From assembly GCA_023423935.1 (NCBI GenBank), contig JAFAEQ010000005.1, positions 1-64,000 on the forward strand: a stretch of DNA of 64,000 nucleotides. The letters run 5' to 3'. Both the position numbers and the translations under genes were made by a program. Positions within the stretch are counted from its first letter, which is position 1; every line of letters begins with the position of its first letter. The notes beneath the pieces were generated by a model. The model saw only the letters and a list, made by a program, of their open reading frames with translations, ran no database searches and had not been told where the DNA came from. Source of the stretch: Pseudomonadota bacterium. GTDB taxonomy: Bacteria; Pseudomonadota; Gammaproteobacteria; Steroidobacterales; Steroidobacteraceae. This document shows, in pieces, positions 7,424 through 15,237 of the stretch.

Positions 7424-9772
7424 TTACCTTTCGCCAGCCTGCTTCTTCGCCAGCTCCGTAAATTCCCACCGCTCGCGCTGCTCATCCCAGCGCCGATACT
7501 GCTCGGCTTTCGAAGGATGCGTGTCCTTACGGCCGTTGACCCAGTAGTCGATCCAGTCGAGCGATCCCTCTGTCGACGCGCGACGCTCAGAAGGACGTAC
7601 CAGCACGTGCTCGCCCTGCGGGTACACGATCAGGTCCGATGGCACGCCGAGAATGCGCAGGCCGGCATAGAACTCCCACTCCCACAACGTGCCACCGTTT
7701 TCGTAAGACTCGCCGCGGAAAGGCGTGCGAACCTTGTCGAGGTTGAATGCCGGCGCTTCAGCGATCCATTCGCTCCAGTTTTGCCACGGTGGCCCGCCAT
7801 AGGTCGCCGTGAACTGCTCAAGGTCGGCGCCCGCCGTGGTATCCAGCCAAGCGAGGTACTGAAGATAGTTGTAATCCACTCCATCGGCGGCGACTGCAGC
7901 CTTGAACAACTCCGGTGCCTTGGTAACGAGAGCCTTCACGAAGTACGAAGTCCGGCTCCACCCGAGCACACCCATCTTGTTCGGATCGATGACGCCTCGC
8001 GCATCGAGCAAGGCAATGCCTTTGCGGATGCCATCGAGCATCCGCGCCGTCTCGGCCGGCCGAGGACCGAGATACGCGGCGCTATCGTTCACGGTCATCA
8101 CGACAAATCCACGATCCAGCGCCGCGCGCCCCGGGTAAGGGGCCGTGGCCGGGCCTTCGGCGAAGAACTTTCCGCTGAAAAAATCGTGAGTTTGCAGCAT
8201 CAGCGGGCGGCGCTCTCCTTGGCGGTAATCTGGCGGAAAGGCAAGCAACGCCTTCCAGTTACGCCCGATCGAGTCCTGCCATTCGATGATTTCGATCTCG
8301 CCAAACTTGCGATCACGCGCATGAGGCGCAAGGTCATGCAGCATTCGCGCGGCGCCTTTTCCATTCACGGCGTAGATCGCGGGCGGCGTGTTGTAGTCCT
8401 CGCGCAATTCCAGAACACCTGCTTCGCGTGCGGCCTTGGTGCGGGCCTGCTTGGGCGGCGGCGACGAGACCGAGGCCTTACGCCACCCTTGCGCCCCACG
8501 TTCGTATGTTGCCGTTTCCGAGAAATCCAGCGGGCCTGGATCGCGGAATATCGGCATGGGGGATACGGCCCACGTCACTTCCACCCGGTCTCGCTGAGGG
8601 ACCCATCGCGCGCTCATGGACATGCGAGGAAACTCCCCATAGGCATTGCGTTCGCGACGGCTGAGTTGCTCGACAACCTTTCCATCTGCCGACACGACGT
8701 ACGCACCGGGCGCGCCCGCGCGTCGCGTCCCCTCCGTCGTGCAACGATCCTCACGAGTCAGCGTGTTGGGCACGAGCAGCGACTTCCCGTCGGGAGACCA
8801 CAGCGCCATATCGGCCTCACTCCCGCTCAGGATCATGAACGAACCCACAGGTGCATCGAAGGGCCTGGTCACCAAACCCGTTTCGAGATCAAGAATAGCG
8901 AGCTGAGCATCGTCAACCCGCGATATGAGCTCGATGCGCTGGTGCGAGTAACGCGGCCGCCAGCAGGTACCCATCCATTCCGCCATCATCGGCTCCAGGA
9001 ACACGAGCTTGCTCCCATCGGGGGACAGGCTCGTCGTGCCAAAGGGCTTCCCGAGTGCGACGACACCGTAGTCTCGCTCTGCCCCACCCTCCTTCCAATT
9101 CACGATTCGCATGCGCTGCGACGCAAGTGGCGTTGCCTGGTGCCGACCGATCAACGCTGCTTGCAATGTTGCACCTGTGGCGACATAGGGGGCGCGGGGA
9201 TTCGTCGGATCTACCAAAGACTGCGGCTCTGCGTAGGGTTCGAAAATCACGACGCGGTCGCTGCCCATCATGTCGAAGCCCATGATTCCAAGCTTTGGTT
9301 CGACCAACGTTGCCGCCGCGCCTGAGCCGCGGCGCCACATCATCAAGGTCGCCTTCGCCGTGGCTCGCGAAAGATAGAGGAGCGCGCTGCCATCCGGGGT
9401 CCAATGCAGGTCGCTCAGTCCTGGCTCGTTATCGAGCGTCGATACATGGGTTTCGAATACGGGCTTCAGCGAGACATTGCGCTTCGCGAAGTCTTTCACT
9501 GCCTGTGTGGAGTACACGCGCAACCGTGCAACCGTGTGGTCCGTTTCGAGATCCGCCTTGCGTGTCACGAAGGCGACGAGGTCGCGCTGTGGCGAGTAGA
9601 CGAAAGGAGAATACGTGCCGTCCTGGGCGGCGAAGGACGACAACTCTTCGATCTTGAGGTTGTCTTCCACCGTCCACGGTGCGTCATTGCGCTGAGTCGC
9701 CCATGCGCAATTGAAGGGCGCAGCCATGCCTGCGATGGCGAGAGCCGCCGCCGCGCCGATAATTACTTTCAT
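7424..9772 (-). CDS. Secreted S9 peptidase, lasso-isopeptidase-like
   Basis: A 782-residue protein with a signal peptide (residues 1-25). A beta-propeller region spans about 40-480 (FVYSPQRDLVAFVT, LHWTPDGSALLYLS, LSPDGSKLVF, LWSPDGKSLLVPN). A C-terminal alpha/beta-hydrolase domain carries nucleophile Ser606 in GWSRTSY and His722 in PQGEHVLVRP. The usual acidic loop (HGxxDxxV) is replaced by FRGESYENGG, so Glu688 may be the third triad member. The ending EWEFYAGLRILG ... GSLDWIDYW resembles, from memory, the AtxE2-type lasso-peptide isopeptidase group. Start ATG 9772 follows the receptor stop by 13 bp with a GGAG site. No lasso biosynthesis gene is in the window, so a scavenging role is inferred. 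Confidence 0.8.
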   Translation of the reverse strand: MKVIIGAAAALAIAGMAAPFNCAWATQRNDAPWTVEDNLKIEELSSFAAQDGTYSPFVYSPQRDLVAFVTRKADLETDHTVARLRVYSTQAVKDFAKRNVSLKPVFETHVSTLDNEPGLSDLHWTPDGSALLYLSRATAKATLMMWRRGSGAAATLVEPKLGIMGFDMMGSDRVVIFEPYAEPQSLVDPTNPRAPYVATGATLQAALIGRHQATPLASQRMRIVNWKEGGAERDYGVVALGKPFGTTSLSPDGSKLVFLEPMMAEWMGTCWRPRYSHQRIELISRVDDAQLAILDLETGLVTRPFDAPVGSFMILSGSEADMALWSPDGKSLLVPNTLTREDRCTTEGTRRAGAPGAYVVSADGKVVEQLSRRERNAYGEFPRMSMSARWVPQRDRVEVTWAVSPMPIFRDPGPLDFSETATYERGAQGWRKASVSSPPPKQARTKAAREAGVLELREDYNTPPAIYAVNGKGAARMLHDLAPHARDRKFGEIEIIEWQDSIGRNWKALLAFPPDYRQGERRPLMLQTHDFFSGKFFAEGPATAPYPGRAALDRGFVVMTVNDSAAYLGPRPAETARMLDGIRKGIALLDARGVIDPNKMGVLGWSRTSYFVKALVTKAPELFKAAVAADGVDYNYLQYLAWLDTTAGADLEQFTATYGGPPWQNWSEWIAEAPAFNLDKVRTPFRGESYENGGTLWEWEFYAGLRILGVPSDLIVYPQGEHVLVRPSERRASTEGSLDWIDYWVNGRKDTHPSKAEQYRRWDEQRERWEFTELAKKQAGER

Positions 9773-9785
9773 CTTGAAATCTCCG

Positions 9786-12700
9786 TTAGAACGAGCGCTT
9801 CAGCGACAGGTAATAGCTGCGCAGGCGCGGATCCCCGAACAGGCTGTAGTAGTGGTTTTGGTTGCCGGCATCGAACGGCGGCTCCTTGTCGAAGACGTTG
9901 CGGATGCCGAGCTGAACCTCTGCGTTCTCCAAGATTGCACCGAGCCCACCGGGTCGAGTGCCAGCCGGCGACCCAGGGAAGCGATAGGACACGACGGCGT
10001 CGTGGTACATCTGGCTCGACACTTGGCGCGAGCCCTGAGAGATGAACGTGGCTTCGCTAGCGAACGATTCCGGATCCGCTACCAGGTAGGAATCAAGATA
10101 CCTCGCGCTCCAGGCGACTGAAGTATCCCCATAGCGCCACGTCACTGAACCATTGAGCCTGAGCTTCAGCGGATTGAATCCCGTGATGCCGACCATGTTC
10201 CTATCCGGCGCGGTTGGAATGATCTGCGTCTTGAAACTTGTCTGGAGCGTTCCGACCGCCGAAAGATCGAAGACCCCAAAGCGACCAGCCTCGAGGCGAT
10301 AGTCGAGCGCCAGGTCGTAGGCCTCCACCATTAGCCGGCTCAAGTTCACGAACGAGGCATCTAGTGCGGTGACCGGACCCGCCCAGTCAGTGGGATCAGA
10401 ATCGAGGCGCGGACCGCGAGTGACACGCCCTGGCAGGATGTCCTCGTTATCGAGAATCTGCTGCACATGGAGACTCGTGATGCCTTCGGACTTCTCGATG
10501 CGGGTGTAGTCGAGAGATGCGCGAAACCCTTCCGCCCACCGTGGAGTCAACACGACACCAGCCGACCAGCTTTCGGATTTCTCGGATTTCAGATTTGGAT
10601 TGCCGCCCGAGGTGACGACGAAGCCTCCGATGGGACCATTGCCGCGCTTGTTGTCGACCCACCCGCTGCCCGCTTGCGTTGGAGCCGCAGGGGTCAGTTG
10701 ATCCACTGCTGGTGCGAGAAAGCCCGTGCCATAGCTTGCTCTCAGGATCACGTCGGATACCGGGCGGAAGCGGATACCGAGCGTGGGATTCAACGAGCTG
10801 TTGTCGTTGCGTGCGCGCGCGATTGGCTCGGTCACAGGCACAATGAGATACCCGCTGGACGAGTTCACAGTGTAGCCGTCCCATCGTCCCGCGAGCTGCA
10901 GCTCCAGCTCCTGCGCTCCGGGCATTGCATTCGGCGCGCCGATCAGCGGGACTCTTGCTTCTAGGTACGCGCTGGTTGTGTCTTGGGAGCGCGAAGGCAC
11001 ATACAAGGTATAGGAGGATCCGTAAATGTAACCATCACTCAACGTCTCCTTGCGCCGCTCTACCATGGCTGACAGCCAAATCGGACCGCCAGGCAACGTC
11101 ATCATTGGGCCCGCGACTCGCACCGTACCATTGTGCAGTACCGAGTCGAACGGCGAAGAGTAGTTGGAAGTGCTCAGATAAGGCGAGAAGTCCACGTTCG
11201 AGGCAAAGGGATCCGTCAGCACATCCAGCGTTCCGTTCGTGATCTCTGGAATCGTCGATGGCAAGGACCAAGTGCCATCGGCCTCATAACGCGCGCGGCC
11301 CCAGGTGTACTCCGTGCTCAATTGCCACCGCCCGGGAAGCTGGAAGATTGCCCCTCCCGCAACGCGCAACGTTGAGTTCCGTACTTCTCTGGTGGCGTCC
11401 GCCTCGGCGATCGGCGTGCGGACCCAGACGTCCTGCCCAAAGGGATTGTTCTGCGCGCTGGCCGGCAGAAGGAACGGAACGATACCCTCACTGTTCGTGG
11501 ACGTACGTCCGATGTTCTCCGAGGCCGATGCCTCGACAAAGACATCGACACGCGGACTGAATTCGCGGCGTACAGTGATCATCCCTGTTTTGAGCGTGGG
11601 CGCACTCAGCAACCCCTCTCTTCCGCCGCCGAACGATTGCGCGGTCGCTGCCGGCGCAAGGTTGTAGTGCCCAGCGTTTTCGATGAATGGAGCGAGGCCA
11701 CCACCGCCGGTATAGCCCCGCGGAACGAATGTGTAACTCGGAGTTCCGGGCCCGAACAGCGGCTGCCCAGTCACACTGCTTACGTTGGGCGTTGCTCCGA
11801 GCGGGGGCCAGATACCTGCAAAATCCAGCGCCGATTCATCGTTACCATAGTTTGCAACTACGGCAGCGCGTCCCCTGGCAAGATAGTTGCGATCCCCCAC
11901 CTCGAGTACGTTGCGATCGGAATATCCGCCGGACATCAGGACTTGGGTGCGGCCGCCTTCAAGAGTGAAGCCTGTACTCAATTCGATCGACCGGATGGCG
12001 GAGTCGCTGTCGAAGGTATTGTCGTAGGTCAGATTGACCTCGCTTCCCTGCCAATTCCGGCGTAGCACAATATTAATCACGCCGCCGGTTGCCCCGCCTC
12101 CATAGATACCCGAAGCCGTGGTCGGCAGCACCTCGATGCGCTCGATAGCCGAGAGCGGAATGCCATTGATATCTGACTGGACGAGCGGCGTTCCGGCACC
12201 AGGAGAAGGACGCACCGTGCGCCGACCATCGACCAGGATCAGCGTCTGATTCGCACCGAGCCCGCGAAGATCAATCGTGCTCTGGTTACCCGCATCGAAC
12301 CCCGAGTATTGCGAGTTCGAGTACGAAACCGTATTCATCGGCAATCGTTGTTTGAAGAACTCTTCCAGGTTGCGCGCGCCGGAACGCTCAATCATCTCTC
12401 GATCCATGATGACGTAAGGCTGGGTATCGTCGCGGCTGCGCTGGATGTCAGCGTTGAGCGTGCCTCCGCGACTGCCTGTGACGAGAATTTCCGGAATACC
12501 TTTCACTCGTGTGGTGTCGATCTCGGCGACCATACCGTCCGTACTCTCCGCGAACTGATCCGCCGCAGCCGGCCCCGATGATCCATCCGCAGTGTCCCGC
12601 AGGGCGACGCGGAGAGCAGTCGCGCTCTGATCGGTAACGCTCGAAATAGTACGAACCCCACCCGCATTCCTCGCACGCGAACGCTCTGCGGCGGGATCTC

Positions 12701-12989
12701 GGATCGCAATCGTCTTTGCATCGATGCGCTCGAATGTGAGATTGCTCGGGGCCAGCAGCTTGTTGAGCGCTTCTTCTGCGCTCAACGCGCCGGAGACGGG
12801 AGTCGCAGACTGATTGGCTGCGATCTTCGCGAAGTAGACGACCTGCAATCCGGACTGCGAGGCGAACTCTTTGAGTGCGTCGCTCAGCACCGCGTTGCGG
12901 ATGTTGAACTCGTAGGTATCAGCATGTGCCGTAGCGGCAGCAGCGAGACAGGTCATCGCGATGATCGATCGCAGCGAGCTCTTCTTCAT
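9786..12989 (-). CDS. TonB-dependent receptor with STN domain (large)
   Basis: A 1067-residue outer-membrane receptor. It has a signal peptide (1-23), an STN domain (about 35-97: LSDALKEFASQSGLQVVYFAK, ALNKLLAPSNLTFERID), an unusually long low-complexity linker (98-165), and a plug from LVTGS (169) that includes IDLRGLGANQTLILVDGRRTV and ASGIYGGGATGGVINIVLRR. The barrel follows and ends in a C-terminal Phe. Start ATG 12989 has GGGGAGA 4 nt upstream. It is cotranscribed with the S9 peptidase 13 bp downstream and lies under the second sigma/FecR pair. It is only loosely similar to the receptor at 1096-3774, so the two modules may take different ligands. Confidence 0.92.
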   Translation of the reverse strand: MKKSSLRSIIAMTCLAAAATAHADTYEFNIRNAVLSDALKEFASQSGLQVVYFAKIAANQSATPVSGALSAEEALNKLLAPSNLTFERIDAKTIAIRDPAAERSRARNAGGVRTISSVTDQSATALRVALRDTADGSSGPAAADQFAESTDGMVAEIDTTRVKGIPEILVTGSRGGTLNADIQRSRDDTQPYVIMDREMIERSGARNLEEFFKQRLPMNTVSYSNSQYSGFDAGNQSTIDLRGLGANQTLILVDGRRTVRPSPGAGTPLVQSDINGIPLSAIERIEVLPTTASGIYGGGATGGVINIVLRRNWQGSEVNLTYDNTFDSDSAIRSIELSTGFTLEGGRTQVLMSGGYSDRNVLEVGDRNYLARGRAAVVANYGNDESALDFAGIWPPLGATPNVSSVTGQPLFGPGTPSYTFVPRGYTGGGGLAPFIENAGHYNLAPAATAQSFGGGREGLLSAPTLKTGMITVRREFSPRVDVFVEASASENIGRTSTNSEGIVPFLLPASAQNNPFGQDVWVRTPIAEADATREVRNSTLRVAGGAIFQLPGRWQLSTEYTWGRARYEADGTWSLPSTIPEITNGTLDVLTDPFASNVDFSPYLSTSNYSSPFDSVLHNGTVRVAGPMMTLPGGPIWLSAMVERRKETLSDGYIYGSSYTLYVPSRSQDTTSAYLEARVPLIGAPNAMPGAQELELQLAGRWDGYTVNSSSGYLIVPVTEPIARARNDNSSLNPTLGIRFRPVSDVILRASYGTGFLAPAVDQLTPAAPTQAGSGWVDNKRGNGPIGGFVVTSGGNPNLKSEKSESWSAGVVLTPRWAEGFRASLDYTRIEKSEGITSLHVQQILDNEDILPGRVTRGPRLDSDPTDWAGPVTALDASFVNLSRLMVEAYDLALDYRLEAGRFGVFDLSAVGTLQTSFKTQIIPTAPDRNMVGITGFNPLKLRLNGSVTWRYGDTSVAWSARYLDSYLVADPESFASEATFISQGSRQVSSQMYHDAVVSYRFPGSPAGTRPGGLGAILENAEVQLGIRNVFDKEPPFDAGNQNHYYSLFGDPRLRSYYLSLKRSF

Positions 12990-13031
12990 GATTCTCCCCG
13001 TATGGGCCGATCGAATGTCGGCTTTCCGGAA

Positions 13032-13080
13032 TAGACGGGTTGAGGCAGGTGAAATGGCTACCGTCTGCGATGATTTTGCG
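13032..13080 (+). repeat. Copy A of a short direct repeat flanking the FecIR pair
   Basis: It shares an exact 14-mer (TAGACGGGTTGAGG), then 9 unrelated bases, then an exact TGGCTACC and a near match TCTGCG...ATTTTGC with 15060-15110. Same orientation and same spacing. The two copies bracket the second FecR/sigma gene pair. Confidence 0.55.
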
Positions 13081-13221
13081 AACGCCGACCGCGTGATCTA
13101 CCGCGTCATCGACTCGAAGGTCGTTGTCTACGTCATCGCGGACAGTGAGCGCGACATGCAAGCGTTGCTGGTTCGCCGTTTGTTGAGAAGCCAGGAAAGC
13201 GCTGATTCAGCGATTCGCTGA
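13054..13221 (+). pseudogene. Possible RelE/ParE-type toxin remnant
   Basis: An open frame of 55 codons whose middle reads DRVIYRVIDSKVVVYVIAD followed by an Arg-rich helix. This recalls the central strands of RelE/ParE toxins (YRVxYRV-x-VVVxxV), but the N-terminal helices and the usual C-terminal catalytic residues are missing. An AGGTGAA precedes the ATG. It sits alone between FecR and the receptor gene with no antitoxin beside it. It could be a decayed toxin gene or a chance frame. Confidence 0.3.
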
Positions 13222-13321
13222 ACTACGGAAGTTAGTGACTCCCTGAAATACTGCGACGAGCTGCCGCCGCGGCGAACGCGACTTGTTCAGCGTTAGCTGT
13301 GCAACGGACACGACCGGTCTG

Positions 13322-14374
13322 TCACGGCGCTTCGAGCACGAGCCTCCCCTCGCGTGCATGGGCCGGGGCAATGGCGTTCGATCGCTCGAGGAAGCGGACC
13401 AGCGTCATCGGTTGATCGGCATCGAAGACACCGCTGACGCGCTCCTGTGCGAGCGTCGGATCTGCCATCGTCAATTGCAGCTCGTTGTAGCGGTTGAACT
13501 CGGCAACCACGTGCGACAAAGGCTCGTCATCGAAGATGAGCCGCCGATTGCGCCAGGCGACTGCGGCTTCGGGATTCGCGATGGCGGCGGTGCGGATGTT
13601 CTCTTCGTGCACCTCCGCGCGTTTGCCGCCGTCGACGAGCACTGCGAGCTTCGGCACTTCGATGCTTTGAAGCGTGATCAGATCTTCGGGACGTGCAACC
13701 GCGACACGGCCTTCGAGCACGGTGACCACGGTTCCGGCATCGTCGCGCCGCACATTGAATGTCGTGCCCACAGCTTGAGCCACAGCGTCACCGCTCAGCA
13801 CGCGGAAAGGTCGTGCAGGATCTTTCGCGACCTTGAACAGTGCTTCGCCCTGCCCGAGCCGTACGATTCGCGCTGCCTGACTCAGTTCGACTTCGATGCG
13901 CGTTGCGGTGTTGAGCGTCACGGTCGAACCATCGGCGAGTCGCACAATCCGTTGCTCACCGACCTTTGTTTCATACACATCGCCCGCGCCGTGCAGCCCA
14001 AGCCATGCCACGACCCCGATTGCGACGACAGCGAGGCTCGCTGCCAGCGCCATCGGCAATGCGCGCTTGCGCGGACGCTCACCACTCGCTGCGGGGGGCT
14101 CCGCGATGTCGGGGCGCATCTCGACGATGCTCCAATCCACTTCCTTCGCCAGATCGCGCACAGAGATGCTGCGCGCTCCATCGATGCTCTCCAGGTCGCT
14201 CCACAGACTTTCGGCACGCAGATACTCACGGATGTGGACTGGCGATTGCTTGAGCCAGGCGACGAACGCGCGCTGATCCTCCTGCGTCACATCGGATGCG
14301 GTGAGACGCACGATCCATTCCGCGGCTTCATCGATCACCGCCTCTGCGCTTCTGGCGCGGAATCTGTCCCTCAT
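13322..14374 (-). CDS. FecR-family anti-sigma factor (second module)
   Basis: A 350-residue membrane relay, the same length as the first-module FecR although clearly divergent. The DUF4880-like N-terminus (EAAEWIVRLTASDVTQEDQ, FVAWLKQSPVHIREYL) is followed by one membrane span (ALAASLAVVAIGVVAWLGL). The FecR domain (LADGSTVTLNTATRIEV, VRLGQGEALFKVAKDPARP, AVGTTFNVRRDDAG) and a DUF4974-type tail (LIFDDEPLSHVVAEFNRYN) come after. ATG 14374 overlaps the sigma stop by 4 nt, exactly as in the first module. Its partners should be the sigma factor at 14371-14892 and the receptor at 9786-12989. Confidence 0.9.
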   Translation of the reverse strand: MRDRFRARSAEAVIDEAAEWIVRLTASDVTQEDQRAFVAWLKQSPVHIREYLRAESLWSDLESIDGARSISVRDLAKEVDWSIVEMRPDIAEPPAASGERPRKRALPMALAASLAVVAIGVVAWLGLHGAGDVYETKVGEQRIVRLADGSTVTLNTATRIEVELSQAARIVRLGQGEALFKVAKDPARPFRVLSGDAVAQAVGTTFNVRRDDAGTVVTVLEGRVAVARPEDLITLQSIEVPKLAVLVDGGKRAEVHEENIRTAAIANPEAAVAWRNRRLIFDDEPLSHVVAEFNRYNELQLTMADPTLAQERVSGVFDADQPMTLVRFLERSNAIAPAHAREGRLVLEAP

Positions 14375-14892
14375 TCCGTTTCCCTCTGTTCCTGTGCGTG
14401 CTTCTGGCACGCCGCGAGCCCCTTTGCCAGATACTTCTTCACCATCGCGACGGAAATCGAAAGCTCGGCTGCAATCTCCTGATAGGTCATGCCGTCCCGA
14501 CGATTCATGAGCAGTACGGTGCGGCACTTCGGCGTCAGTGTGCTCAGGGTCTGCTCGAGCTTTTCTATCTCCTGAGTACGCTGCGCAGCTTCGGCGGGAC
14601 CTTCTTCATCGATGAGCTCGGCCAAAGCCTCTTCTGAATGCGGCATGCGATTACGCGCCAACATGCGCCACTCGTGAGCCACGTGGGCTGCCACCCGGAT
14701 CGTGTAGGCCCGCGGGTTGCGAATGAGCCCGACGTCCTCGACGCGCATGAGGCGCAAAAACACCTCCTGGGCCAGATCCTGTGCCTGATCCCCATGCGAA
14801 AGACGGCGGCGCAGAAAGCGCAGCACATCGGCGCCGACCTCACTCACGAGGTCATGCAGCCAACGATCGTTTCGGTGCGTTGCGCTCTTCAC
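14371..14892 (-). CDS. ECF sigma factor, FecI-like (second module)
   Basis: 173 residues. Region 2: VLRFLRRRLSHGDQAQDLAQ then EVFLRLMRV and NPRAYTIRVAAHV. Region 4: LSTLTPKCRTVLLMNRRDGM, then TYQEIAAELSISVAMVKKYL. The start is GTG at 14892 with GGGA 6 nt upstream. A MITE ends only 21 nt before this start codon, so the gene's promoter must lie in or beyond the insertion. Same length and same 4-nt overlap with FecR as the first module. Confidence 0.9.
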   Translation of the reverse strand: MKSATHRNDRWLHDLVSEVGADVLRFLRRRLSHGDQAQDLAQEVFLRLMRVEDVGLIRNPRAYTIRVAAHVAHEWRMLARNRMPHSEEALAELIDEEGPAEAAQRTQEIEKLEQTLSTLTPKCRTVLLMNRRDGMTYQEIAAELSISVAMVKKYLAKGLAACQKHAQEQRETE

Positions 14893-14913
14893 AGCGATCC
14901 CAGTCGCGCCTAA

Positions 14914-15023
14914 GGAAGCTCTGATTTATCGACTTCCCTGACCTTCGCAAGTCTGCAACGGGTTGAAATGCTTCGGTGGGCGAAGCACCTGTTATTGCAA
15001 ATGGCGAATTGATCAGAGATTCC
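14914..15023 (+). mobile_element. MITE copy 1 (IS5-like ends), with CTAA target duplication
   Basis: A 110-bp element with terminal inverted repeats GGAAGCTCTGATTTAT and GGAATCTCTGATCAAT. It is flanked on both sides by CTAA (14910-14913 and 15024-15027). Two more full-length copies are at 24412-24521 (inverted) and 52767-52875. It has no coding capacity. A 4-bp CTAR duplication fits the known insertion preference of the IS5 subgroup, so a transposase encoded elsewhere probably moves it. Confidence 0.85.
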
Positions 15024-15059
15024 CTAAGTCTCCAGGCCGGAAATCGGCCCGTCATTGTC

Positions 15060-15110
15060 TAGACGGGTTGAGGGGCCCGCAGTGGCTACCTCTGCGGCAA
15101 GGAATTTTGC
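15060..15110 (+). repeat. Copy B of short direct repeat flanking the FecIR pair
   Basis: Partner of the repeat at 13032-13080, in the same orientation. The two together enclose about 2 kb containing the FecR and sigma genes of the second module. Confidence 0.55.
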
Positions 15111-15173
15111 AGAGTCCCCGGGCGGTAATGACCCGGGTCCTGATTGTTGTTTGGATCCTGGGCGGCGCCGAAC

Positions 15174-15189
15174 ACACATATATATGTGT
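15174..15189. promoter_or_regulatory. Perfect 16-bp AT-rich palindrome
   Basis: ACACATATATATGTGT is fully palindromic and stands out in GC-rich surroundings. It lies between two minus-strand genes, 48 bp past the isoaspartyl peptidase stop codon. It could be a binding site for a dimeric regulator; its function is unknown. Confidence 0.25.
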
Positions 15190-15237
15190 CTCGACCCACC
15201 CGCTCGCCGCGCCCCAGAGGGAGCAAGGTCTATTCCG

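Noticed and set aside
7517..9325. 602-codon plus-strand frame opposite the S9 peptidase
   Set aside because: Antisense shadow created by high G+C and third-position bias; the minus-strand protein has a signal peptide and catalytic motifs.
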